A stretch of DNA of 64,000 nt, taken from contig NZ_BMRT01000006.1 of assembly GCF_014648775.1 (NCBI RefSeq), positions 248,001 through 312,000 on the forward strand, in the 5' to 3' direction. Positions within the stretch are counted from its first letter, which is position 1. Every line of letters begins with the position of its first letter. The notes beneath the pieces were generated by a model, which was given only the letters and a program-made list of their open reading frames with translations, did not search any database and was not told the origin of the DNA. Of this stretch, positions 1 to 11,450 are shown in pieces. The DNA is from Streptomyces abikoensis (GTDB taxonomy: Bacteria > Actinomycetota > Actinomycetes > Streptomycetales > Streptomycetaceae). The position numbers and the translations under genes are program-made.

Positions 1-14
1 TGTAAATCCGACGT

Positions 15-50
15 CCTTTAATGTCCGTCCCGTGAGGCGGAGAAGGAGGT
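15..50 (+). promoter_or_regulatory. PyrR-binding RNA element over the pyrR ribosome binding site
   Basis: The pyrR leader contains CGTCCCGTGAGGCG at 26-39. It fits the PyrR-binding loop consensus ARUCCNGNGAGGYU at 12 of 14 positions. The two mismatches are the paired end bases, changed together from A-U to C-G. The fold gives a six-base loop CCGTGA (30-35, pattern CNGNGA) on a stem of 24-29 with 36-41. CCTT (15-18) can pair with AAGG (43-46) of the Shine-Dalgarno AAGGAGGT (43-50), so PyrR-UMP binding would hide the ribosome site. Translational repression of this kind is known for mycobacterial PyrR. The match is seen; the mechanism here is inferred. Confidence 0.8.
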
Positions 51-59
51 CCGTTTCGT

Positions 60-629
60 ATGGACGCAATTCCCAGCGCGCGTCCCGTGCTCGAAGCACC
101 GGACATCGCACGGGTCCTCACCCGTATCGCGCACGAGATCGTCGAACGCGCCAAGGGCGCCGACGACGTCGTACTCCTCGGCATTCCCACCCGCGGTGTC
201 TTCCTCGCCCGCCGGCTGGCCGCCAAGCTCGAGAGCATCACCGGCTGCAAGACCCCGGTCGGCTCCCTCGACATCACCATGTACCGCGACGATCTGCGGC
301 TCCGCCCGGCCCGTGCGCTCGCCCGTACCGAGATCCCCGGTGAGGGCATCGACGGCAGGCTCGTCATCCTCGTCGACGACGTGCTCTTCTCCGGCCGCAC
401 CATCCGCGCCGCCCTCGACGCGATGAACGACCTGGGGCGCCCCCGCGCCGTCCAGCTCGCCGTCCTCGTCGACCGCGGCCACCGCGAGCTGCCGATCCGT
501 GCCGACTACGTCGGCAAGAACCTCCCCACGTCGCTGCGGGAGACGGTCAAGGTCCACCTGACCGAGGAGGACGGGCGCGACAGCGTGCTCCTCGGCGCGG
601 GCACGACCACTCCGGCCGACGCGCAGTAG
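60..629 (+). CDS. pyrR: PyrR, bifunctional pyr operon regulator / uracil phosphoribosyltransferase
   Basis: UMP-responsive RNA-binding regulator of pyrimidine genes, with a secondary activity making UMP from uracil and PRPP. The 189-residue protein is normal family length. The PRPP loop VILVDDVLFSGRT lies at residues 102-114. The ATG at 60 has a strong AAGGAGGT ten bases upstream. It is the first gene of the run pyrR-pyrB-pyrC-carA-carB-pyrD-pyrF, and its own leader carries the PyrR target, so it should autoregulate together with the operon. Only 59 bases upstream are in the window, so the promoter was not identified. Confidence 0.96.
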   Translation: MDAIPSARPVLEAPDIARVLTRIAHEIVERAKGADDVVLLGIPTRGVFLARRLAAKLESITGCKTPVGSLDITMYRDDLRLRPARALARTEIPGEGIDGRLVILVDDVLFSGRTIRAALDAMNDLGRPRAVQLAVLVDRGHRELPIRADYVGKNLPTSLRETVKVHLTEEDGRDSVLLGAGTTTPADAQ

Positions 630-719
630 CGAGCCCCCACGGACCCGCGGGGCGGGTCCGTGCGCCGCCGCATGCCCGGCTACCGCCCTCCCACACCTCC
701 CGAACACGGAGAAAACCGG

Positions 720-1706
720 ATGAAGCGCCACCTCATCTCGGCCGCCGACCTCACCCGCGACGACGCCGTCCTGATCCTCGACACCGCCGAGGAGATGGCC
801 CGGGTCGCGGACCGGCCGATCAAGAAGCTGCCCACCCTGCGCGGCCGCACCGTCGTCAACCTCTTCTTCGAGGACTCGACGCGCACCCGCATCTCCTTCG
901 AGGCCGCCGCCAAGCGGCTCTCCGCGGACGTCATCAACTTCTCCGCCAAGGGCTCCTCGGTCTCCAAGGGCGAGTCCCTCAAGGACACCGCGCTGACCCT
1001 GGAGGCCATGGGCGCCGACGCCGTCGTCATCCGCCACCACGCCTCCGGCGCCCCCTACCGGCTGGCCAACTCCGGCTGGATCGACGGGGCCGTCGTCAAC
1101 GCCGGCGACGGCACCCACGAGCACCCCACCCAGGCCCTGCTGGACGCCTTCACCATGCGCCGCCGCCTGGTCGGCCGGGACGCCGGCCTCGGCAAGGACC
1201 TGTCCGGCCGCCGGATCACGATCGTCGGCGACGTGCTCCACAGCCGGGTGGCCCGCTCCAACGTCCAGCTGCTGCACACGCTCGGCGCCGAGGTCACCCT
1301 GGTCGCCCCGCCCACGCTGGTGCCCGTCGGCGTCGGCAGCTGGCCCTGCGAGGTCTCCTACGACCTCGACGCGGTGCTGCCCAAGTCCGACGCCGTGATG
1401 ATGCTGCGGGTGCAGCGCGAGCGCATGAACGCCGCGTTCTTCCCGACCGAGCGCGAGTACTCGCGCCGCTACGGCCTGGACGGCGACCGTATGGCGAAGA
1501 TGCCCGAGCACGCCATCGTGATGCACCCCGGCCCGATGAACCGCGGCATGGAGATCACCGCCGAGGTCGCCGACTCCGACCGCTGCACCGCCGTCGAGCA
1601 GGTCGCCAACGGCGTCAGCACCCGGATGGCCGTCCTCTACCTGCTCCTGGGCGGCTCCGAGCCCGCCGTCACCACGAACAACGCCCGCACCGAGGAGAAC
1701 AAGTAA
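720..1706 (+). CDS. pyrB: Aspartate carbamoyltransferase catalytic chain
   Basis: Transfers the carbamoyl group of carbamoyl phosphate to aspartate, the committed step of pyrimidine synthesis, in the cytoplasm. The 328-residue product carries the carbamoyl-phosphate motif STRTR at about 53-57, HPTQALLD near 138-145 and HPGPMNRG near the C-terminus. The start MKRHLIS at 720 was chosen over an in-frame ATG-rich extension upstream because family members begin here and CACGGAGAAA lies just before it. No pyrI regulatory chain is present, as is normal for actinobacteria. The stop is two bases from pyrC, so the two are co-translated. Confidence 0.97.
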   Translation: MKRHLISAADLTRDDAVLILDTAEEMARVADRPIKKLPTLRGRTVVNLFFEDSTRTRISFEAAAKRLSADVINFSAKGSSVSKGESLKDTALTLEAMGADAVVIRHHASGAPYRLANSGWIDGAVVNAGDGTHEHPTQALLDAFTMRRRLVGRDAGLGKDLSGRRITIVGDVLHSRVARSNVQLLHTLGAEVTLVAPPTLVPVGVGSWPCEVSYDLDAVLPKSDAVMMLRVQRERMNAAFFPTEREYSRRYGLDGDRMAKMPEHAIVMHPGPMNRGMEITAEVADSDRCTAVEQVANGVSTRMAVLYLLLGGSEPAVTTNNARTEENK

Positions 1707-1708
1707 TC

Positions 1709-2995
1709 ATGTCGAAGATCCTTATCCGCGGTGCGAAGGTCCTGGGCGGCGAGCCGCAGGACGTCCTGATCGACGGCGAGACCATCGCCGAGGTCGGTTC
1801 CGGGCTGAGCGCCGAGGGCGCCACGGTGATCGAGGCCGACGGCAAGGTCCTGCTGCCCGGCCTGGTCGACCTCCACACCCACCTGCGCGAGCCCGGCCGC
1901 GAGGACTCCGAGACCGTCCTGACCGGCACCCGCGCCGCCGCGAGCGGCGGCTACACCGCCGTCTTCGCCATGGCGAACACCTTCCCGGTCGCCGACACCG
2001 CCGGCGTCGTCGAGCAGGTCTGGCGCCTCGGCAAGGAGTCCGGCTACTGCGACGTCCAGCCCATCGGCGCCGTCACCGTCGGCCTCGAAGGCAAGCAGCT
2101 CTCCGAGCTCGGCGCCATGCACGACTCCGCCGCCGGCGTCACCGTCTTCTCCGACGACGGCAAGTGCGTCGACGACGCCGTGATCATGCGCCGCGCGCTG
2201 GAGTACGTGAAGGCCTTCGGCGGCGTCATCGCCCAGCACGCCCAGGAGCCCCGCCTCACCGAGGGCGCCCAGATGAACGAGGGCGTCGTCTCCGCCGAGC
2301 TGGGCCTGGGCGGCTGGCCGGCCGTCGCCGAGGAGTCGGTCATCGCCCGCGACGTCCTCCTCGCCGAGCACGTCGGCTCCCGGGTGCACATCTGCCACCT
2401 GTCCACGGCCGGCTCCGTGGAGATCGTCCGCTGGGCCAAGTCGCGCGGCATCGACGTCACCGCCGAGGTCACCCCCCACCACCTGCTCCTGACCGACGAG
2501 CTCGTCCGCTCGTACGACCCGGTCTACAAGGTCAACCCGCCGCTGCGCACCGAGCGCGACGTGATGGCGCTGCGCGAGGCCCTGGCCGACGGGACGATCG
2601 ACATCGTCGCCACCGACCACGCGCCGCACCCCCACGAGGACAAGGACTGCGAGTGGGCCGCGGCCGCCATGGGCATGGTGGGCCTGGAGACCGCCCTGTC
2701 GGTCGTCCAGCACACCATGGTGGAGACCGGGCTGCTGGACTGGGCCGGGGTCGCCGAGCGGATGTCCTTCAAGCCCGCGCGGATCGGCAGCCTCGCCGGT
2801 CACGGCCGCCCCATCGCCCCGGGTGAGCCCGCCAACCTCACGCTGGTGGATTCCGCTTACCGTGGTGTCGTGGACCCCGCGGGCTTCGCCTCCCGCAGCC
2901 GCAACACCCCCTACGAGGGCCGTGAGCTGCCGGGTCGCGTCACCCACACCTTCCTGCGGGGCCGGGCGACGGTCGTGGACGGGAAACTCGCGTGA
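1709..2995 (+). CDS. pyrC: Dihydroorotase (type I)
   Basis: Zinc amidohydrolase that closes carbamoyl aspartate to dihydroorotate. The 428-residue length and the motifs DLHTHLREPG (54-63, metal-binding His pair) and TDHAPH (about 304-309) place it in the long class I family. The start ATG lies two bases after the pyrB stop, with GAGGAG in the end of pyrB as ribosome site. Its TGA overlaps the GTG of the next gene (GTGA at 2992-2995), indicating translational coupling. Confidence 0.97.
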   Translation: MSKILIRGAKVLGGEPQDVLIDGETIAEVGSGLSAEGATVIEADGKVLLPGLVDLHTHLREPGREDSETVLTGTRAAASGGYTAVFAMANTFPVADTAGVVEQVWRLGKESGYCDVQPIGAVTVGLEGKQLSELGAMHDSAAGVTVFSDDGKCVDDAVIMRRALEYVKAFGGVIAQHAQEPRLTEGAQMNEGVVSAELGLGGWPAVAEESVIARDVLLAEHVGSRVHICHLSTAGSVEIVRWAKSRGIDVTAEVTPHHLLLTDELVRSYDPVYKVNPPLRTERDVMALREALADGTIDIVATDHAPHPHEDKDCEWAAAAMGMVGLETALSVVQHTMVETGLLDWAGVAERMSFKPARIGSLAGHGRPIAPGEPANLTLVDSAYRGVVDPAGFASRSRNTPYEGRELPGRVTHTFLRGRATVVDGKLA

Positions 2996-3555
2996 CACCT
3001 GTACGAATCATCACTCTGGCGGCGGAGCAGAAGTCGGCCGACGTCACTCACTGGGCCGCGCGCGCGGGCTGGGTCGTGGGGCTGCTGCTCTTCGTCGCCC
3101 TGCTCTACTGGCTGATGCGCGAGGGCTGGAAGTGGCGCGGCACCCTCCAGGGCGACCTGCCCGAGCTGCCCACCGCCCCCGGCGAGCCCGGTGAGCCCAC
3201 GCTCACGATGGCCGGCCGCTACCACGGCTCCACCACCTCCGGGCAGTGGCTCGACCGGATCGTGGCCCACGGGCTGGGCACGCGCAGCAAGGCCGAGCTC
3301 ACCCTGACGGAGCAGGGCGTCGACGTCGTACGGCCCGGCGCCCGGGACTTCTTCATCCCCGCCGCCGCCCTGCGCGGCGCCCGCCTGGAGTCGGGCATCG
3401 CGGGCAAGGTCCTCCCCGAGGGCCTGCTCGTGATCACCTGGCAGCACGGCGACAAGACCATCGACTCGGGTTTTCGCGCGGACCGGGCGGCGGAGCACAC
3501 CGCCTGGGTCGAGGCGATCAGCACCATGAACAGCACTACGGAAGGCGCACGATGA
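2992..3555 (+). CDS. Conserved membrane protein of the pyrimidine operon (PH-like cytosolic domain)
   Basis: A 187-residue protein with one membrane segment at about residues 27-43 (GWVVGLLLFVALLYWLM) followed by a soluble domain resembling bacterial PH-like folds. Actinobacteria keep a gene of this type between pyrC and carA; Mycobacterium tuberculosis Rv1382 sits at the same place. It is coupled on both sides, by GTGA with pyrC and ATGA with carA, so it is made with the pathway enzymes. The function is unknown; a membrane anchor or scaffold for the pyrimidine enzymes is only a guess from position. Confidence 0.85.
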   Translation: MTPVRIITLAAEQKSADVTHWAARAGWVVGLLLFVALLYWLMREGWKWRGTLQGDLPELPTAPGEPGEPTLTMAGRYHGSTTSGQWLDRIVAHGLGTRSKAELTLTEQGVDVVRPGARDFFIPAAALRGARLESGIAGKVLPEGLLVITWQHGDKTIDSGFRADRAAEHTAWVEAISTMNSTTEGAR

Positions 3556-4683
3556 CGACCTCCAGCAGGGGAAGCAAGGTCCCCGCCGTACTCGTCCTGG
3601 AGGACGGTCGTACGTTCCGCGGCCGCGCCTACGGGGCGGTCGGGACGACCTTCGGCGAGGCCGTGTTCTCCACCGGCATGACCGGCTACCAGGAGACCCT
3701 GACCGACCCCTCGTACCACCGCCAGGTCGTCGTGATGACGGCCCCGCACGTCGGCAACACCGGCGTGAACGACGAGGACCCCGAGTCCCGCCGGATCTGG
3801 GTCGCCGGCTACGTCGTCCGCGACCCCGCCCGGATCCCCTCCAACTGGCGCTCCCGCCGCTCCCTGGACGAGGAGCTGGCCGCACAGGGCGTCGTCGGCA
3901 TCAGCGGCATCGACACCCGCGCGCTCACCCGCCACCTGCGCGAGCGCGGCGCGATGCGCGTCGGCATCTTCTCCGGCGGCGCGCTGCCCGACGAGGGCAC
4001 GATGCTCGCCGAGGTGCGCCGGGCCCCCGAGATGAAGGGCGCCGACCTCTCCGCCGAGGTCGCCACCAAGGAGACCTACGTCGTCCCCGCGATCGGCGAG
4101 AAGAAGTTCACCGTCGCCGCGATCGACCTGGGCATCAAGGGCATGACCCCGCACCGGATGGCCGAGCGGGGCATCGAGGTGCACGTCCTGCCCGCCACCG
4201 CCACCGCCGAGGACGTCTTCGCGGTCAACCCGGACGGCGTGTTCTTCTCCAACGGCCCGGGCGACCCGTCCACCGCCGACCACCCCGTCTCCGTGATGCG
4301 CGAGGTCCTCTCCCGGAAGACCCCGCTGTTCGGCATCTGCTTCGGCAACCAGATCCTCGGCCGCGCGCTCGGCTTCGGCACCTACAAGCTGAAGTACGGC
4401 CACCGGGGCATCAACCAGCCCGTCCAGGACCGCACGACCGGCAAGGTCGAGGTCACCGCCCACAACCACGGCTTCGCCGTCGACGCCCCGCTCGAGGGCG
4501 CGACCGACACGCCGTACGGCCGCGTCGAGGTCTCCCACGTCTGTCTCAACGACAACGTGGTCGAGGGTCTCCAGCTCCTCGACCAGCCGGCATTCAGCGT
4601 CCAGTACCACCCCGAAGCAGCAGCGGGCCCGCACGACGCCGCGTACCTGTTCGACCGCTTCGTGACCCTGATGGAGGGCCAGC

Positions 4684-4691
<8 letters not shown>
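3552..4691 (+). CDS. carA: Carbamoyl-phosphate synthase small subunit (glutaminase)
   Basis: Hydrolyses glutamine and passes ammonia to CarB for carbamoyl phosphate, used by both pyrimidine and arginine synthesis. The 379-residue protein has a class I glutamine amidotransferase domain in its C-terminal half. The nucleophile is C263 in GICFGNQIL and the His/Glu pair is in QYHPEAAAG. The GNQ after the nucleophile, rather than the usual GHQ, is what I know from other actinobacterial CarA proteins. The ATG at 3552 overlaps the upstream stop (ATGA), and the gene overlaps carB by 8 bases. Confidence 0.97.
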
Positions 4692-7992
<3,301 letters not shown>

Positions 7993-7998
7993 TCCCTC

Positions 7999-8041
7999 CC
8001 GCCCATCCGCCCCCGGCCCCGCGCCGGGGGCGGGTGGGCGG
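7999..8041 (+). terminator. Intercistronic hairpin between carB and pyrD
   Basis: Two 19-base arms (7999-8017 and 8023-8041) pair along their full length with one G-U pair around a 5-base loop. No T-run follows. In this GC-rich setting it could be a partial terminator, an RNA-stability element protecting the carB end, or an attenuation point that lowers pyrD/pyrF relative to carAB. The pairing is seen; the role is inferred. Confidence 0.55.
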
Positions 8042-8084
8042 CCCCATGGAACCTCCCCTTCGGCTGTGGAAGGCCCGGCACCAC

Positions 8085-9188
8085 ATGTACTCCCTGTTCT
8101 TCCGACTGTTCTTCCAGCGGATGGATCCCGAGCGAGCCCACCACCTGGCGTTCTCGTGGATCCGCCGGGTGGCCGGCGTCCCGGTGCTGCGCACCTTCGT
8201 CGCCGCCGTCCTCGCCCCCCGCCACAAGGCGCTGCGCACCGAGGCCCTCGGCCTGCGGATGCACGGCCCCTTCGGCCTCGCCGCCGGCTTCGACAAGAAC
8301 GCCGCCGCGATCGACGGCATGGCCATGCTCGGCTTCGACCACGTCGAGATCGGCACCGTCACCGCCCAGCCGCAGCCGGGCAACCCCAAGAAGCGGCTCT
8401 TCCGCCTCGTCGCCGACCGCGCCCTGATCAACCGCATGGGCTTCAACAACGACGGCTCGGCGGCCGTGGCGGAGCGCCTGGCGGCCCGCAAGGAGGTCTT
8501 CAAGACCACCGTCGGCGTCAACATCGGCAAGACCAAGATCGTGCCGGAGGAGGAGGCCGTCGCCGACTACGTCACCTCCACCGAGCGCCTGGCCGCCCAC
8601 GCCGACTACCTCGTCGTCAACGTCTCGTCGCCCAACACGCCCGGCCTGCGCAACCTCCAGGCCACCGAGTCGCTGCGCCCGCTGCTCACGGCCGTCCGCG
8701 AGGCCGCCGACCGCACGGTCACCTCGCGTCACGTGCCGCTGCTGGTGAAGATCGCCCCCGATCTCGCCGACGAGGACATCGACGCCGTCGCCGACCTCGC
8801 CGTCGAGCTGGGCCTGGACGGCATCATCGCCAACAACACCACCATCGCCCGCGACGGCCTGGGCCTCCGCACCCCGAAGCGCACCGTCGAGGCCATCGGC
8901 GCCGGCGGCCTCTCCGGCGCCCCCGTGAAGGCCCGCTCGCTGGCGGTCCTGAGCCGCCTGTACGCCCGTGTGGGCGACCGGATCACCCTGGTGGGGGTCG
9001 GGGGCATCGAGACCGCCGACGACGTCTGGGAGCGCATCCTGGCGGGCGCCACGCTGGTCCAGGGCTACAGCGCCTTCATCTACGAGGGCCCCTTCTGGTG
9101 CCGGAAGATCCACAAGGGCCTGGCCGAGCGCCTCGAAGCCAGCCCGTACGACACGCTCGCCGAGGCCGTCGGCGCAGCCACCCGCTGA
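8085..9188 (+). CDS. pyrD: Dihydroorotate dehydrogenase (quinone), class 2
   Basis: FMN enzyme that oxidises dihydroorotate to orotate with menaquinone as acceptor, peripheral on the inner membrane face. The 367-residue length with the N-terminal amphipathic stretch MYSLFFRLFFQRMDPERAHH is the class 2 hallmark. Inside are AAGFDKN, NRMGFNNDG and NVSSPNTPG, the last with the class 2 catalytic serine. The start at 8085 was chosen over an ATG at 8046 because homologues begin MYxLFF and GGAAGG precedes it. It lies 92 bases after carB, separated by the hairpin at 7999-8041. Confidence 0.96.
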   Translation: MYSLFFRLFFQRMDPERAHHLAFSWIRRVAGVPVLRTFVAAVLAPRHKALRTEALGLRMHGPFGLAAGFDKNAAAIDGMAMLGFDHVEIGTVTAQPQPGNPKKRLFRLVADRALINRMGFNNDGSAAVAERLAARKEVFKTTVGVNIGKTKIVPEEEAVADYVTSTERLAAHADYLVVNVSSPNTPGLRNLQATESLRPLLTAVREAADRTVTSRHVPLLVKIAPDLADEDIDAVADLAVELGLDGIIANNTTIARDGLGLRTPKRTVEAIGAGGLSGAPVKARSLAVLSRLYARVGDRITLVGVGGIETADDVWERILAGATLVQGYSAFIYEGPFWCRKIHKGLAERLEASPYDTLAEAVGAATR

Positions 9189-9194
9189 CCGCGA

Positions 9195-9243
9195 CCGGTT
9201 GTGGGCACCCGTTCCGCAGGGCGGAACGGGTGGGCACAACCGG
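9195..9243. repeat. Intergenic inverted repeat between pyrD and pyrF
   Basis: Arms of 23 bases (9195-9217 and 9221-9243) pair except for a 2-base internal mismatch, around the loop AGG. The arm contains GTTGTGGGCACCCGTTCCGC. I recognise this as a common dispersed intergenic palindrome of Streptomyces chromosomes. Only one copy was found in this window, so the repeat claim rests on recall. As RNA it would form a strong hairpin just before the pyrF ribosome site. Confidence 0.7.
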
Positions 9244-9278
9244 CCACCGGCCCGCACCCGACCCGGAAAGGGAAACCC

Positions 9279-10127
9279 ATGACCACCGAGCCGTTCGGCG
9301 CAAGGCTGCGCCGTGCCATGGACGAGCGCGGCCCGCTCTGTGTGGGCATCGACCCGCACGCGTCGTTGCTCACCGACTGGGGCCTGACCGACGACATCGC
9401 CGGCCTGGAGCGCTTCACCCACACCGTCGTGGAGGCGCTGGCCGACCGCGTCGCCGTCCTCAAGCCGCAGTCCGCCTTCTTCGAGCGCTTCGGCTCGCGC
9501 GGCATCGCCGTCCTGGAGCGGGCGGTCGCCGACGCCCGTGAGGCCGGCGCGCTGGTGCTGATGGACGCCAAGCGCGGCGACATCGGCTCCACCATGGCCG
9601 CCTACGCCGCCACCTACCTCGACCCGGCCTCGCCGCTGTTCTCCGACGCGGTGACCGTCAGCCCCTACCTCGGCTACGAGTCGCTGCGCCCCGCGCTGGA
9701 CCTGGCCCGGGAGAGCGGCACGGGCGTGTTCGTCCTCGCCCTGACCTCCAACCCGGAGGGCGCGGAGGTGCAGCACGCGGCGCGTGTCGACGGCCGGAGC
9801 GTGGCGGCGACCGTCCTGGACCACCTGCGGGCGGAGAACGCCGGCGCGGCCCCCATGGGCTCGTACGGCGCGGTCGTCGGTGCCACGCTGGGCCGGTCGA
9901 TCGACGCCACGGGTGCGAATCTGGCCATCAACGGTCCGCTCCTGGCCCCCGGCATCGGCGCGCAGGGCGCCACCGCCGCCGACCTGCCGAAGGTCTTCGG
10001 CGCGGCCGTGCGGGACGTCGTCCCGAACGTCAGCCGCGGGGTGCTCCGGCACGGCCCCGACGTGGCCGCGCTGCGGGAGAGCGCGGACCGTTTCGCGAGT
10101 GAGATCCGCGACGCGGTGGCGGGCTGA
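9279..10127 (+). CDS. pyrF: Orotidine 5'-phosphate decarboxylase (type 2)
   Basis: Last step to UMP: removes CO2 from OMP. The 282-residue length and the motif LVLMDAKRGDIGSTM, with catalytic K98, mark the longer type 2 family seen in actinobacteria. CVGIDPHASLL and KPQSAFFERFG near the N-terminus contact substrate. The ATG at 9279 follows GGAAAGGGA at 9265-9273. It is the last enzyme of the operon; a clear intrinsic terminator follows at 10223-10258. Confidence 0.96.
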   Translation: MTTEPFGARLRRAMDERGPLCVGIDPHASLLTDWGLTDDIAGLERFTHTVVEALADRVAVLKPQSAFFERFGSRGIAVLERAVADAREAGALVLMDAKRGDIGSTMAAYAATYLDPASPLFSDAVTVSPYLGYESLRPALDLARESGTGVFVLALTSNPEGAEVQHAARVDGRSVAATVLDHLRAENAGAAPMGSYGAVVGATLGRSIDATGANLAINGPLLAPGIGAQGATAADLPKVFGAAVRDVVPNVSRGVLRHGPDVAALRESADRFASEIRDAVAG

Positions 10128-10222
10128 GCGACGCCGGTCCCGGCGGGGCGATACGTCCCAGGTCGGCCACAACGGCGAGTTAACGCCAACCGCCAAAGAA
10201 ATTTGTCGGTCATTATGTCCGG

Positions 10223-10258
10223 AAAAGTCCTGGTCGAGCGAGTCTGACCAGGACTTTT
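10223..10258 (+). terminator. Intrinsic terminator after the pyr operon
   Basis: AAAAGTCCTGGTC (10223-10235) pairs perfectly with GACCAGGACTTTT (10246-10258), a 13-bp stem with a 10-base loop and terminal T4. The A-run on the other side makes it usable in both directions. It separates pyrF from mihF. Confidence 0.85.
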
Positions 10259-10270
10259 CGCTTGTTCTCG

Positions 10271-10299
10271 CTGACTGGAGCGGGATCGGCCGCTAGTCT
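10271..10299 (+). promoter_or_regulatory. Probable promoter of mihF
   Basis: CTGACT (10271-10276) and TAGTCT (10294-10299) are 17 bases apart, close to the vegetative TTGACN/TANNNT pattern. They sit directly after the pyr terminator and about 100 bases before the mihF start. The transcription start has not been shown. Confidence 0.5.
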
Positions 10300-10405
10300 C
10301 CGACGAGAGCGAACGCGCAAGCGCGTTGCTCGTTGCCCCCCAGGTGTGGGCCGACTAGGTTCCTCACCGGTCCGTATCCAGTTCGACTTCCGAGGTGACG
10401 TAGGC

Positions 10406-10729
10406 GTGGCTCTTCCGCCCCTTACCCCTGAACAGCGCGCAGCCGCGCTCGAAAAGGCCGCCGCGGCTCGCCGGGAGCGCGCCGAGGTCAAGAATCGGCT
10501 CAAGCACTCCGGCGCCTCTCTGCACGACGTGATCGAGCAGGGCCAGAAGAACGAAGTCATCGGCAAGATGAAGGTCAGTGCCCTCCTGGAGAGTCTCCCC
10601 GGGGTGGGCAAGGTCCGTGCCAAGCAGATCATGGAGCGGCTCGGGATCTCCGAGAGCCGTCGTGTGCGCGGCCTCGGCTCCAACCAGATCGCCGCTCTGG
10701 AGCGCGAGTTCGGCAGCAAGGCCGCCTGA
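10406..10729 (+). CDS. mihF: Actinobacterial integration host factor sIHF/mIHF
   Basis: Small nucleoid-associated DNA-binding protein of 107 residues. In Streptomyces sIHF binds DNA without strict sequence specificity, alters topology and affects sporulation and antibiotic production. The protein is basic and opens MALPPLTPEQRAAALEKAAA. A C-terminal helix-two-turn-helix (ALLESLPGVGKVRAKQIM, about 59-76) binds the DNA backbone. The GTG at 10406 was chosen because the family begins here and GAGGTG (10392-10397) lies eight bases upstream. Its position before gmk and rpoZ is the conserved actinobacterial order. Confidence 0.96.
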   Translation: MALPPLTPEQRAAALEKAAAARRERAEVKNRLKHSGASLHDVIEQGQKNEVIGKMKVSALLESLPGVGKVRAKQIMERLGISESRRVRGLGSNQIAALEREFGSKAA

Positions 10730-10789
10730 ACCGGCGGCCCCGTCGCGGCGGCCCGGTGGCCGTGACCGCCCCCTCCGGGCGGTCCGGCG

Positions 10790-10826
10790 TTACCGGGCAC
10801 TCCCGAGAACCGGGATAATCGCTGCA
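10790..10826 (+). promoter_or_regulatory. Promoter of gmk, predicting a leaderless mRNA
   Basis: TTACCG (10790-10795), an 18-base spacer and GATAAT (10814-10819) end six bases before the gmk ATG at 10826. No purine-rich ribosome site lies between. This spacing puts the transcription start on or next to the A of the start codon. Confidence 0.65.
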
Positions 10827-11416
10827 TGAGTACCTCAGTCTCCCGGGGCGCGTCCCCCGTTGCCCCGGCCAGACAACCGCGGCTGACCGTGCTCTCCGGC
10901 CCCTCCGGGGTCGGCAAGAGCACGGTCGTCGCCCATATGCGCAAGGCCCACCCCGAGGTGTGGCTCTCGGTGTCCTGCACCACCCGCAAGCCGCGCCCCG
11001 GCGAGCAGGAGGGTGTCCAGTACTTCTTCGTCGACGACGAGCAGTTCGACAAGCTCATCGCCAACGGCGAGCTGCTGGAGTGGGCCGAGTTCGCGGGCAA
11101 CCGCTACGGCACGCCCCGCAAGGCCGTGCTGGACCGCCTGGAGGCGGGCGAGCCCGTGCTGCTGGAGATCGACCTCCAGGGCGCCCGGCAGGTCCGCGAG
11201 ACCATGCCGGAGGCCCGGCTGGTCTTCCTCGCGCCGCCGAGCTGGGACGAGCTGGTCCGCCGGCTCACCGGCCGGGGGACCGAGTCGCCCGAGGTGATCG
11301 AGCGACGGCTGGCGGCCGCGAAGGTGGAGCTGGCGGCGGAGTCGGAGTTCGACACCACGCTGGTCAACACCTCCGTCGAGGACGTCGCACGCGAGCTGCT
11401 AGCCTTGCTGCGCTGA
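10826..11416 (+). CDS. gmk: Guanylate kinase
   Basis: Phosphorylates GMP to GDP with ATP. The 196-residue protein has the P-loop GPSGVGKS at 25-32, followed by the GMP-binding segment (SVSCTTRKPRPGEQEG) and the lid region. The N-terminal ~18 residues (MSTSVSRGASPVAPARQ) are a disordered extension typical of Streptomyces. The start has no Shine-Dalgarno but a -10 hexamer six bases upstream, consistent with leaderless translation. rpoZ follows after 34 bases, probably on the same transcript. Confidence 0.96.
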   Translation: MSTSVSRGASPVAPARQPRLTVLSGPSGVGKSTVVAHMRKAHPEVWLSVSCTTRKPRPGEQEGVQYFFVDDEQFDKLIANGELLEWAEFAGNRYGTPRKAVLDRLEAGEPVLLEIDLQGARQVRETMPEARLVFLAPPSWDELVRRLTGRGTESPEVIERRLAAAKVELAAESEFDTTLVNTSVEDVARELLALLR

Positions 11417-11450
11417 ACATCTTTCTTCACCCCCCTTCGGAAGGCAGAGA

